A stretch of DNA of 64,000 nucleotides from contig JAAXNY010000001.1 of NCBI GenBank assembly GCA_013420905.1, positions 3,968,001 to 4,032,000 of the forward strand. Reading direction: 5' to 3'. A program made the translations under genes and the position numbers. The notes under the pieces were generated by a model. That model saw only the letters and a list, made by a program, of their open reading frames with translations, did no database searches and was not told where the DNA came from. Of the stretch, positions 1 through 11,384 are shown piece after piece; positions within the stretch are counted from its first letter, which is position 1; each line of letters opens with the position of its first letter. Origin of the DNA: Collybia mongolica. Lineage: Eukaryota; Basidiomycota; Agaricomycetes; Agaricales; Clitocybaceae.

Positions 1-1197
1 TCCCTTCAAGTCTTCAACAAATAGAAGAATATGAGGGGGTGTTATCTTGTGATTCTTCGCCGAAATATGTTGAAAGTTGGCGATGGCAGGAATTTGAATT
101 TAGTGATTATGGTAATGTTACAATTACCAGTTGCCCCTAGTCCCGCCTTGGGCACACTCAGACGAAAAGCTGCAGGTCGTGTCGATTACTCGGGCTAGGC
201 CATGCCTTCGGTTTCCCAGCTATGTATCTTTAGGCATCGGAAGCGCTATTACCTTAGCTGCCATGCTGTATGTAAACCCTGGTGGCACTGGGGCAGATCC
301 ATTGTTGTGTGATGGCGGTGAACCACAGGCTATGCAGGGCGGGTGTCTCCGTGAAGCAGTTTTGTCGCGTGACCTTGGTCAACTCACGGTGACGTCAAGT
401 ACTAAGAGCTGCATACTACATAGAACTGCTCGTAAAGGGCTGTTACCTGTTAGCCCACGAAGGGACGATCCTTCCTTCGTTCTGCTCAAGACTACTAAGC
501 GACGGAAACTCTGATCTACGAAGATAAGACAAGATATCCAACATAACTGTGGCTCACCAATCAGAACAGCGCGCATCCAGTACCAACCACGATATCTGAA
601 GCGGACATTACGGGAATTGTCGGGAATGCCTTAAATTACGGAGCGCCTGATGATGCAGCATGGCCGAGGAACTGAGTGAGTAGAGTGGGGAGCTAAAAAC
701 ATCTCGCCGCCTGTTAGCGTATTCCGAGGTCCCCCATGTGCAGGAGTCGTGGGGGGCGTGTTAGGAGTTGCACTCGTGATGCGGGTCAATTGACTCCGAG
801 GATGATCCAATGATGTCTAGTGTGACCGTCTTGCCCCCACTTAGGCTATGTAGACTCTGAGACAGAGATAAGCGTCTGCTCACTGTCGACGGCGTGCTGA
901 AGCAGCTACACTTTTCGGTGGATCAACTCTCAGGAAATGAGAATATGACAGATCGTGGAGATACCGAATCGGGAATAACACGGTAACGTGTGGGGTTGGG
1001 GAAGTTCCGAGTCAGACGTCGCCACTGGAACCAAACAAGACCACATAGGTTCCCTTAAGTACCAGAGCAGTCCAGCGACGACATCCAAATCCGGAGCTGC
1101 ACTACGCAAGCTCTAACCACCACTATCTTTCCCTTTCATTCCTTCCCTTGCCCCATAACATCTAGACTAGACAGCCTCTAGCAGCACCTCTCCATTG
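1..1197. other. 5' intergenic stretch, no gene recognised
   Basis: I see no convincing exon chain here. The longest open frame (131-514, plus) has no recognisable motif, no splice-linked continuation and unremarkable composition. The last 100 bases before 1198 are pyrimidine-rich (CTTTCCCTTTC runs), as is common just upstream of start codons in basidiomycetes, and probably belong to the promoter and 5' leader of the fungalysin gene. Confidence 0.5.
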
Positions 1198-3991
1198 ATG
1201 CGTTGTTTACTCACCGCGTCGCTCGTCGTTGCGGGCCTCGCTGGCAATGCGCTGGGTCATTCTCCCAGTCCAGTCAAGCGCCGCAAGACCCTCGGATTTG
1301 GCCCTGACCACCCCCATGCAGTCTTTCATGCGAGCCCATATCAAATCAAGACCAACGGCTTTACCCCGATGGGCGCTGATATTGATCCACTCAAGGTTGC
1401 CGAAGTATTCGTAACAGACGTCCTTGGACACCAACTCTCCGAATCGAGTTCGTTCAGAATACGTAAAGATTCCTACACCGACGTAAATACCGGTGTCACC
1501 CATGTCTACGTCCGCCAGATTGTGAATGGCCTTGAGGTTGCCGATGGTGACATGAACATTAACATTAAGGATGGCATGGTCATATCATATGGAAGCTCGG
1601 TAAGTCGCGGTGCATTGTTTTTAGGTTTTCTCACCTCGAACTAATTTGTTGATGTTTCATAGTTCTACAATGGCGCTATCCCAACCCCATTCACAAATCT
1701 CGACTTGCATTTGATGCGACAGCCCCATGGCGAATATTGCGAGATCTTGTCGACTCAACTCGCCGCCGTACTTGACAACAGCCGGATGCAATCACATGGC
1801 GAACAGACTGTCCTCGGTGACCGCAGTGCTAAAGGAGAACACCTTGTGCACATGCACCAATCGAACTGCCAGTTCCCGGATCTCGCTAACGAGCTCGTAG
1901 CTTCGTCTGACGACATTACCGATTTCCGACCTGCTCTACTCCAGTTCATGGTTGCAGCAACCCCAAATGATGATGTTGTCAACTCGATCCTAGCCAACTT
2001 CGATGCTCATGTCGATAGGATGGTTATTACGGATAGCAGCGACTTTGCCCCTTCAGGGGAAACTATCGAATTTTCGGTCGACAGGGTTCCCGATGCTGTT
2101 AATCCTGTCAAAGCTAAGATGGCCTACATCCAAGTTCCGAGTAAGAAGGGTGACACTACACATCTCAACCTTGTCTGGAAGGTATGTTCGTCACCTCCCG
2201 GTTGAACCTTAATTTGACCCTATTCGCCGTTTTCAGTTCGAAGTCGAGATGCAAGACAACTGGTATGAGGCTGCAGTCTCCGCTACTGCTCCCCATAGGA
2301 TTATTTCCGTTGTGGACTGGGCATCCGATGCTCCTATACCCGCAGACCCCTCTACGCCCGAGCCAGCTTCATATAACGTCTTCAAGTGGGGAATAAACGA
2401 TCCCGTCCAAGGCGACCGCTCTATCGAGAAGGAGAACTATGATGCTCTTGCTTCACCCGTCGGTTGGCATTCCGTTCCTTATGCTCATGATCCTTCCCTG
2501 AAAGGACAGAGATGGAGCAAGTCGAAGGGATTCTTCAGGAACACCACTACCACTTGGGGTAATAACGTAGGTCCAATTTGCCGTAATTTGGTCTGTTCTG
2601 ATATAGTGCATCGGTGTAGGTTTTCGCTCAGGAGAACTGGGAGGGTCAGAATGCCTTTATAGATAACTATCGTCCAGATGGCGGGAAGGGTCGCGTGTTT
2701 GATTTCAAGTACAAACCCAAGACAACCAACAAGACAGATGCCCAAGAGGAAGCTCAGAAGTATATCAACGCCACAATTGCTCAGTTGTTCTACACATCAA
2801 ATATGGTGCACGATCTCTATTATCGGTAAGTATAGTGTGAGTCTCCTGTGTAATATATCGACTGATGGCGGTTGTCAGATATGGATTCGATGAAGTCTCT
2901 GGAAACTTCCAACAATATAACTTTGGTCGAGGCGGTGCTGAGAATGATGCTGTCATTGCTAACGCCCAAGACGGTTCTGGATACAACAACGCCAACTTCA
3001 TGACCCCACCCGATGGTCAGAATGGTCGCATGCGCATGTACTTGTGGAATACTGCTCTCCCCTACCGGGATGGTGATCTGGAAGCTGGTATCGTTATTCA
3101 CGAATTAAGCCACGGTCTTAGCACCCGGCTGACCGGTGGGCCAATGAATTCCGGCTGTCTCGGCTGGGGTGAGAGTGGAGGTATGGGTGAAGGCTGGGGA
3201 GACTTTTTGGCAACGACGATCCGCAGTACCAAGAGCTACGCGGACTACGCTATGGGTGCTTGGGCTGCCAACCGAGAGCAAGGTATCAGGAATTACATAT
3301 ACTCTCTGGTATACTCAATGTCATGTCATCCTATCCTCCGTCTAATCACTGCCTTCAATAGGATGAATCTATCAACCCTTCAACATACAAGACTCTCGAC
3401 AAGCCTGGTTACTGGGGTGTCCACGCCGTCGGTGAAGTTTGGGCTGAGATCCTCTGGGTCGTCTCGCAAGGCGTAATCGAGAAACACGGCTATTCCGACA
3501 GCCTGTTCCCTCCTCAGCCTTTGGAAGACGGAACTATCCCCACCGGCGACTTCTACCGTCCCGCCCAGGGCAAGAAACCTCTTGTGCCTAAGCATGGTAA
3601 TACACTCATGGTCCAGTAAGTCATGTAATGTCGCACCACAAGATAATGTTCTTATCCGGTTTCCCTAGGCTTGTTCTCAACGGTATGAAACTCCAGACCT
3701 GTCGCCCGTCGTTCTTCGATGCCCGGGATGCTATCATCCAGGCTGATCAGGTTCTTACTGGCGGCGAGAACTTCTGCACGCTGTGGCAAGGATTTGCCAA
3801 GAGAGGATTGGGTCCTGACGCTAAGGTTGAAGGCCGTACACCATGGGGCGGAGGGATCAGGACCAACGTAAGTTTACATCTGCAACATTTTCCTGGCCAT
3901 TGCTGACAGATACATCTCTCCCTAGGGTTATGACCTTCCTCTTGCATGCCGAGAGGAGGCACCCAAGAAGCCCAAGTACCCTACGACTTGA
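1198..3991 (+). CDS. Fungalysin, secreted M36 zinc metalloprotease
   Basis: Extracellular zinc metalloendopeptidase of family M36 (fungalysin), which degrades proteins outside the cell. I read eight exons: 1198-1599, 1663-2181, 2237-2566, 2620-2825, 2879-3308, 3362-3615, 3669-3867 and 3926-3991. They sum to 2406 nt, in frame, about 801 residues. The N-terminus ([20 protein letters not shown]) is a signal peptide. An FTP-type propeptide follows, then a mature domain starting near [11 protein letters not shown]. The zinc site is visible as HELSH (HEXXH), with the downstream Glu in GEGWGDF. Also typical are GNNVFAQENW across the third intron and NYRPDGG. The protein is longer than the roughly 630 residues of ascomycete enzymes, mostly in the propeptide. 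The ATG at 1198 is the first in frame. Confidence 0.95.
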
Positions 3992-4373
3992 AGTGGCTTG
4001 TGCTTCGCTTTCTTTGCGCATTTAATAGACGGGGGTGCTTATATATTTTTGCATGCATGTTACCTTCGTCGGGTTGTACCATATAGGGAATGTTTTGTAT
4101 GTTCATAGGTTGAGCTATTATTCTACGCACATTTTACTCGTGGATTCGGATGCCCATGAGAAGTCTGTTCGGATCGATTTCACATTGGTAGAAATTTGCA
4201 ATTGAAGACGCCGGGGCGGATATGCCTTCTGCATAGTGCACATTGCTTATGTTGATGGCTGGTGCTTCGGTCGGTACTATGGGAGTAAATAAATAAATTC
4301 TCCTTTCCAGCACTGATACTAGGGGGCATCCGTGGTCAGATGCTCGCGTCGTGAAACAGATCCTCAGCAAGCT

Positions 4374-7016
4374 TCATGGGAAGTTGACTTTTTTTCCTTC
4401 ACTTTCATTTATTGCAACAATTCTTTGGTCGTCCTTCCGTTCTTCCAACAAGGAGATCATCTTCTCGCGCAGAACCATCGTCTTTGTCGCTGCCATCCTT
4501 TCCTTCCACCAAACATTGAACTCAGATGCCCGGTTGTTTTCCTGGTCAAAGCTTTGCGTCTGCAGCTCTTCTTGAGATAAGTAAAAGGCTTCCTTTCTTT
4601 TAGACTGTTGAAGCTGAAATGTGTGCTCCCTCTCCTTTTCTGCATTCTGAAACGCCCTCTCCCTCTGTTCTTCACCCTGGCGAAAGACTTCCTCGAAACG
4701 AGATTGAACACGCCCAAATTTCATTTCTCGATCGTGCTCGGCTTCTGTCGAGGATGCCTTCCTCGCCCTCTGTGCCTCCTTAAATTCATGCTGCCGCCGG
4801 TTCTCACTAATCTCGAACAGGGAACGGCGGTGTCTCATACCGTGTTCAAATATCCTTGACCTTTCTATTTGCGATTCCTCGAACAAAAACTGGCGTTTGC
4901 GTTGGGCGCTGTTCCAGTCGTTTTCAGCCTTGTCTGAGGATTGTTTCCTGTTGTAATTGTGACTGACGGAATCAGGAAGCGGGAGATAAGCTCCTCCTAA
5001 GTCCTTTGTTGTAAGGGTTTGAAGAGCCTAAAGTTCTCAGTTAAATATAAAAGATAAGCGGATGAAAAAACCCCTTACAAAACCGGCCGGGTGGGGCATC
5101 GTCGCTCTTACCAATCGTGAACTTGATCGTGATCGTGAGCGGCGGCTTCGCGATAAAAATCGGTCCCTTTGCCATTCAGAGGTTCTCCTCGCAAGGGGAA
5201 TGATGGGTCGGATCCATGATAAACTCTCGGATATAGAATCGGGAGGGGGTGAGGGTGGTCGCTGATGAGGCTGAGCTCTTGTCAAGGCCAGGCGATACTG
5301 CTCTAGCACCGTATTGTGCAAGGTGCCGAGAGTCTCGAGTCGTTGCTTAGCAGCGAGAATCCAAACATCCTCTGCATCATGCATCGCTGAATCTCTCTTC
5401 CGTATCCACATCAAATGATCTTCAAATATACGTGAATGATGTGCTTGGGTTGTTGTGAACCGTTGACTACGCATAGCCTCTTTCCAGTGTCGACTCCTCT
5501 CTCGTTGGCGTAAGCTGGTTTCGCAAGCTCTCATGATCGCCTCAAATTGTTGTGTACGTCGTCGCTCTGCCACGTCAAAGGCGTCCGCTCTCAGAGCTTC
5601 TGCACGGTCACGACTAGCTTCGGCGGATTCAAAACATCTAGTTCGACGTTCTTCTTGTGTACTAAAATGATATTCCTGAAGATGATGATCCCTGAGAAAG
5701 CGTGCTGAAAAGCTGTCAAGGCTTGTCACCAAAGATGTTTCAGGACCCTCTGAATCTTGTGGTAGTTGTGTCATTTTTTGACTGGAATCAATCCCATTTC
5801 CAGCTACAGGAAACACAGGGCTTGGTGATCTGCTGCGGGTTGGCTTTAGATTTACGTGTTGCGGCAGAACGGTAGGAGGCGCTGTGAACGGATACTCCCG
5901 TAACGGAGGTGATCTGCTCAATGACCGTGACTGGGAAGGGCTTCTTCTAGAACGTCGATTTCGCATTAAAGTATTAGAATCCCATGAGCACGATCTGGAG
6001 TATGAGCGTCGGCCCCTACCCCGTTCTTCGGAGTCCGGTGTGTAATTGCGGCCTATGTGAATGGACGGTGGGTGGGATGGGTAAAGCTCGAGTGAGCTAA
6101 CAGGCCTTTTGGAGTCCCCCGAACGTCCCTGGAGTGTACCATTAGTCGAATCAAGCAGCCGCAGATGACGCACTTACGCTGACGGGTAGTATGGAGACGT
6201 AGTCTAGAGGAGAATGTCCGTTGACGCCAGAAGGAGCGTGATGTTGATCAAGGAATAAGACATCCTCGGGATGCTATTGTAGTAATCAATTATCAAGCCC
6301 TTTGTTTGAAAAGGAGAAAAACTTACTACAACGCTAACCACCCCATTCTGACCATCTACATTGCCCTCCCCAGGGCAATTGTCTGAAGCTGGCGAAGTAA
6401 TTATGTCACCGGAGGTGACGGTTTGGTTGACAGAGATCTCAACGGGTGGATCATGTTGACGCCTAGCTGCTGCCACGGCGTCATTCAAAAAGCAAGAAGT
6501 AGTTTCGAATTGATCTGTCATTTCCTGTTCTAGTTGTTGACAAGCCTTATCTCTGGCATGGTGTCCTCGTTGTATATGTTGTAATCGGACGTCACCATAC
6601 CACTCAGAGCGCTCCAGACGTCCGTCGTGGTCTTTTTGAAAGAGGGATTCGCGCCTATCTTCGGCAAACTTGAACCTAGTATCGCGTGAGGTTTCACTCC
6701 GTTCATAAGAATCCTCCTTCTCAGCATTCCAGTTCTGCAAAGCGACCTCCCGGGATTTCTGGTTTCGGAGGAATGAATCTCCAAGTATAGCCATCAATTC
6801 CTCGAATTCCGCGACCCTCACAATTTCTCCTTCCCATTGGGCTTGATCCTCTTTGAGGAATTGTCGTTGTTGTTCAAAAACAGATTCTTCAAAAGCTTCT
6901 CGCCGGCGGGTTTCAGCTTCGCTGAATCGTCTTTCTCTTAGCTCTGGCGATAAAGCTGGTTTCTTTTTAGAGAAAGCTGCGAGCCACGGTCTGAACAATA
7001 AGTCATGGGTCACCAA
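4374..7016 (-). CDS. Arg/Glu-rich hendecad-repeat protein, copy 1 (5' end unresolved)
   Basis: Function unknown. Exons on the minus strand: 7016(or upstream)-6327, 6273-6178, 6128-5079 and 5027-4374, all joined in phase 0. The first and last exons encode very charged sequence rich in R, E and Q, with Phe every 11 residues. In the last exon nine successive steps keep exact 11-residue spacing, for example FRQGEEQRERAF then FQNAEKEREHTF. The middle exon has an SR-rich segment (RSRSRSSSR, SRSLSRSP) and a second charged helical block with WIRKRDSA. The protein is predicted to be long helices separated by disordered linkers. No ATG lies in frame near the 5' end of the first exon, so a small upstream exon is missing from this model. 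It is paralogous, exon for exon, to the gene at 7310-9649. Confidence 0.75.
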
Positions 7017-7309
7017 TACAGTAATTTGTATGACTGGGTGTCTGCTTGCCTACTCATTCACCCTTGTAAGTGTAAATGGAGTATAGTTTGTAGTAAGTTG
7101 TCGATTCGTTTTTCATTATTTCGGCGCTAACTCTTGTTCACTTTGAGATCCGACCAATTCGGAACGATATGTATTATTTAATGTTGTAAAAATAAAGTTT
7201 AGACCCCGAAACCAATGATACCTCCAAATATTCAACTCTCAGTGCCCCATACATTCCAGCTCTCATCGACGTCTAGCAGACATAGAAGTCCACCATTTAC
7301 GGATTGGAA

Positions 7310-9649
7310 TCATGCTTGCCCATGATTCTTCACTGTCCATGACCTAGATCTCAACATGACACACCTCAGCTTCTCCCTGCACCACATATCGAACTTTAGG
7401 CATCGCTGGTTCTCAAGCGTAAAGCTTTCGTGATGCAATCGTACCAAAAAGGCATTGAATCGTCTCTCTCTCGAAGCCTGTTCGGCCACGAAATTTTGTT
7501 GCCAGTGACGCTCTGCTTGGCGGAAGCTCGCCTCTCGTTTTCCCTGTCCTTCTTGAAACCGTTCACCCCGGTGAAGCTGAGACTGGTTGAACAAATTTTG
7601 CCTATCGTCTTCTGCTTGTCTAGAACGATATGATCTCGCCCTTTGTCCCTCAAAAAACTGTCGTGCCCTTTCTGGTTCCTTGGAAACGAAGATGGCGCGT
7701 CGTTTCTTTGTGTTGCAGACGAATATCTTCTGTCTCTCAACTTGTGCCTTCTTGAATGACCTAGGGGGTTTAGGACGGGGGACCCCTGGATCATCGCCGA
7801 GACGGCTTGTAGGCATATGTTCTATAAATCTTGGACCAACTATCGGGACTGGCAAGGGAAGAGCACCTTGACTCTTCACTTGACGGTTCTTGAACACCTC
7901 TGGGGTTGGTCTTCGACCTGAAGACGAGTGATACCTTCGGCTTCTGTTTCTACCGTACCTTTTCTTCGATGTCGGGCGACTGGCCTTAGAGGAAGATGTC
8001 TCCCACAGAGAAATTGCTTCTGCAGGAGCAGGTCCTATCATTGTTGCGTCGCCCCAATCAAATGATTTCGGTTGTTGATTTGACACCGTTTCCGAGCGCT
8101 CAGCGGTGACTTGATGCCGTCTGACTTCCTCCACCAACTGCTTGTGTACATTTGATAACGCTTCGATCCTAGCCATGGCAGATTTTATCCATTCATCCTC
8201 GGAATTCTGGGCTGCGATATGTTTTTGACGTTCCCATCTCAAGGTTTGTTTGAACAACTGCGAACGGTAGCTTTGGTCATCATTAAACCGTTGTGCGCGT
8301 ACGATTCCATCCTCGTTGCGAGAAGACTCCTGCTGGGAAAACTGGTCCGCATTGGCGTTCATGACCCTCTGGAATTCATGCTCTCGTCTCCTTTCTTCGG
8401 CATCATGTGCTCTGAACCGGGTTGCCTCCGCAGTATCACGCTGCGTCTCTGCGTACTGGAATCGAAGCTCCGCCTTTTCCTCCTGCTCCCAGAAAAGGAT
8501 GTCCTGAACAGCTCGCCTTTCAGAATTGCGCGCGCAAAGGTAGTTATTGGCTAATGGTGCATCTGGGGGAAGTGAAGGCAGATCCATCACTGAAACGACA
8601 GGTGAAGCTGGTTCAATTGGAAACGGCTGTCCGTTTTCCGGATGCGATGATACTTCTCGCAGGTGGGGGTTCAACCAACGTCGGGTTGCGTAATCTACAC
8701 TCCCTTGTTGGGAACTTGGCGAGACGTAGCTCGCACCGGATGAAGGAGGCACCGCAGGAGAGCGACTTTCTCGAATGACGAAAACGGGGACATATGACGG
8801 AGTGCCCCAACGCCCGCGACTTAGAAGGCGACCTCGTGAATGGCTTCTAGACCTGCTCTGGATTGCCTTTGCCTATTGTCCATACGAGATCGTTGAGTGA
8901 TGTTGGTCTGGCAAGCGTATAATTATGCTTACTGTGGAACTCTTTTGTTTCCCATTCACAACTGGCGAATATCGTGTTGTGTTCTATATTTGACCAGATG
9001 ATTTAATAGTAGGTTCTACCGTGGAAGGAAATCTTACAATATCTGGATCCCGGTTCTCATCATCGGTTTGAGTAGGAGATACAAGCTCCAGTATACGCCA
9101 AGTGGTATCAATTTGGTCCTGCAACAACGTTTCGAGTTTCTGGAAAGCTGCCTCCCTGGCATCATGTCGCTGCCGAATATACCGGTCCCGAATATCAGTA
9201 TACAACTCTGAACGTTTCTGTCGTGCTTCACAATCCCTCTGAAAAAGATCGTCACGCTTGTCATTCGCGAGCTTGAACCTGACGTCGCGTGAATCTTCGC
9301 TCTGTTTGGCTACTTTTTGCTGCTCCAGGCGTGCATCTCGATATGCCCTTTCTCGGGATCTGTCTCTCTGAAGAAACATTTCATGAAGGGTCATCATGGA
9401 AGCCTCGAACTCCGCGTCCCTGATCCGCTCCTCTCGCGATTGACGTGTCTCCTCTTCAAGCGTTTGCTGGAGCTGATTGGCCAAAGATTCGTTGAAAGCG
9501 TCTTGTTGACGAGATTCCATTTTACGAACACGGCCTTCCCAAGACAACGCCACATTCTTTGAAATTGTCGAAAGCAGTTGCCACCTGCAATGTGTCGCCG
9601 CGTGAATACGTAGCTTTGAACTCATGATGATTTGTACACACCGTTTCAT
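7310..9649 (-). CDS. Arg/Glu-rich hendecad-repeat protein, copy 2
   Basis: Tandem paralogue of the gene at 4374-7016, same strand and same exon pattern: 9649-9039, 8983-8933 (51 nt), then 8872-7310. The last two exons of copy 1 are continuous here, so copy 2 has lost or copy 1 gained an intron. The C-terminal block keeps Phe at 11-residue spacing (RFQEGQGKREASF, FRQAERHWQQNF, FVAEQASRERRF). The N-terminal block aligns with copy 1 around ESRQQDAF and SRDVRFKLANDKRDDLF. The middle carries an SR-rich patch (SRSHSRGRLLSRG) and a helix with WERQKHIAAQNSEDEW. The start is provisional: ATG at 9649 or 9625 are both in frame, and an upstream exon is possible. Function unknown. Confidence 0.72.
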
Positions 9650-9679
9650 AAGTTGATTCACGAAAGCAAGTCCTAAGGG

Positions 9680-10210
9680 GGGCTAAGTAATGAAAGCGGC
9701 AAAAAGTCAGTAGGATAATGAAGGTGTTCAAGTTTGTGGCGTCCTCAAGCCTCGCTTGAAATTATGATCGGCAAATGTGACATCAATCGTCTGTTCAAAA
9801 CCCAGCACTTCACCAAAAACAAAACCACATAAGCACCTACAGTGCCTCCCTCGTCCCTCCCTGAGCACTAAGCTAAAAATAGAAGAGCTGAACAGAGTTG
9901 ATGGTGATGCGAGGGACCCTTACTCCATGAAGCACAAGGCCACATCAGTGACATAACTAGATCCGCGAAGTATAACACACTACGTGTTTCCTCGAGCTTG
10001 GTGGGTGATGCCCTCGTGAGGGTTTCAGCACAGCACCCGTTAATGAGACTGAAGTGATTTGATATATTTCGTAATTGCATAGATGTTTTTCCAAAATGAC
10101 TCTACCGTGGTACTTTGCACATTCCAGGAAAGAGTATGACTGGCTGAAACTGTCCCTTTCTTGAGCAGAAACTAGGGATGAGGTATCTCAGACCTACCGT
10201 GTTAAATAAC
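9680..10210. other. Intergenic, no gene recognised
   Basis: About 530 bases between the hendecad gene pair and the 3' end of the methyltransferase. Open frames are short and on both strands with no recognisable motif. It probably contains the promoter of the minus-strand gene at 7310-9649 and the 3' UTR of the minus-strand methyltransferase. Confidence 0.4.
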
Positions 10211-11066
10211 CTAGTTCTTGACAAACCGCCCAACGCGATGCCAGAACAGGTTTTCTTCAGGCTCCCCTTCCTTTCCCCAGAGATTCCTTTCGCGCCAGAC
10301 ACTTTCTCGGCTCTCACCAGAGAGCAGGTTATCAACCCATATGTGCGTGGGGCGATCAAGTACACAACCATCAAAGAATCTTGTCCACAATGGTGTCCAG
10401 AAGCTCTGCCACCATGCGACGTCATCCTTGGGACTCAATACGTGCTCGTAAAATAATAACTCTCCCCCAGGTTTTAAGATATCTTGAACAAGGGATTTAA
10501 TGGTATTCTCCGGAGAGGGGATCGTGCAGAAAGTCAAAATAGAGATGAGAGTGTCGACAGCGGGTTGGTTTCCGTGCGAACCTATAGATGAGAGGATTGA
10601 TGCCGTGTCCTCTGCACCACACGATAATATTAGAAGTGTCCCATCGGACTCTCTGAACCCAGCTGCATTGGCAACACGACGGAGCTGAGGGTGCATAAGC
10701 ACGTTAGGTTCGAGTGCAATATATCTGGTCACCCGGTTTTGGTCCAGATATTTGACAGTGTGACCATGGGCTGTATGATTATCGTTAATGGGGAAAATAA
10801 CATGCAAGAAAAATATGACCTGCGCCGATATCCAAGACAATACCATAGGCATGGGGAGTAATGAGTTCTGTTTTTACTGTTCGGCCGTTGTCATCTACTC
10901 CTTTACCGAAACTGATCCAGAGATATGCCATGAAGGAACGTGACAATGCCGCTGGTCGAAAAATCAGAGATGGTGAGGCTATGACTGCCCGAAGTGTTGG
11001 GAGTAATGCGGCTTGTACGCCAGCGCGTAGATCCAGCAAAATGCTGAATGCGGCCGATAACTTCAT
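10211..11066 (-). CDS. METTL7-like SAM-dependent methyltransferase
   Basis: Class I S-adenosylmethionine-dependent methyltransferase of the METTL7 type, likely membrane-attached through a hydrophobic N-terminus. Exons 11066-10820 and 10770-10211 join to about 268 residues. The SAM-binding glycine motif is split by the intron: VLDIGA, then AHGHTVKYLD, followed by the acidic end of strand 2 in YIALEPN and the later LKPGGELLFYEHV (motif III region). The N-terminal 45 residues contain FRPAALSRSFMAYLW, usual for this fungal family. The C-terminal part, WWQSFWTPLWTRFFDGC, matches the aromatic stretch of METTL7 proteins. The ATG at 11066 is used; an upstream GTG in the same frame is not a likely start. 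Substrate not predictable (thiol methylation is known for human METTL7). Confidence 0.85.
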
Positions 11067-11384
11067 TGTGGGTGACAAGGAAGGCACATACGCGTCTATT
11101 TTATCTTGAGCTTTTATATTTTTATTATAAGCGTTCAGAAGTCACTTATAAATAAGCGCTGTGGATCGCGTGATGTAAGTGTCACGTGTTTATGGTTTTG
11201 GGTGTTTCGCATCTTTTGGGCGTTGCTGTCCAGTACCCCAGTCAGTGTTTGCCACGGTCGCTCATCCGTTGTCCATCGTTAGAGGGCACTGGTCTCTAGA
11301 CCTCCCTTCCAAGAGGCTTTTCTCAACCGGGTATCTCTAATCAAAGGATTGAGTCAGAGAGCCTCCTGTTTTTCACTTTAAGGT

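Noticed and set aside
131..514. Open frame of 127 codons on the plus strand
   Set aside because: No motif, no splice-linked extension, odd composition and an overlapping open frame on the other strand; likely chance.
8219..8778. Long plus-strand frames opposite the hendecad gene
   Set aside because: Antisense shadows of an Arg/Glu-rich reading frame, which tends to give open Ser/Leu-rich frames on the other strand.
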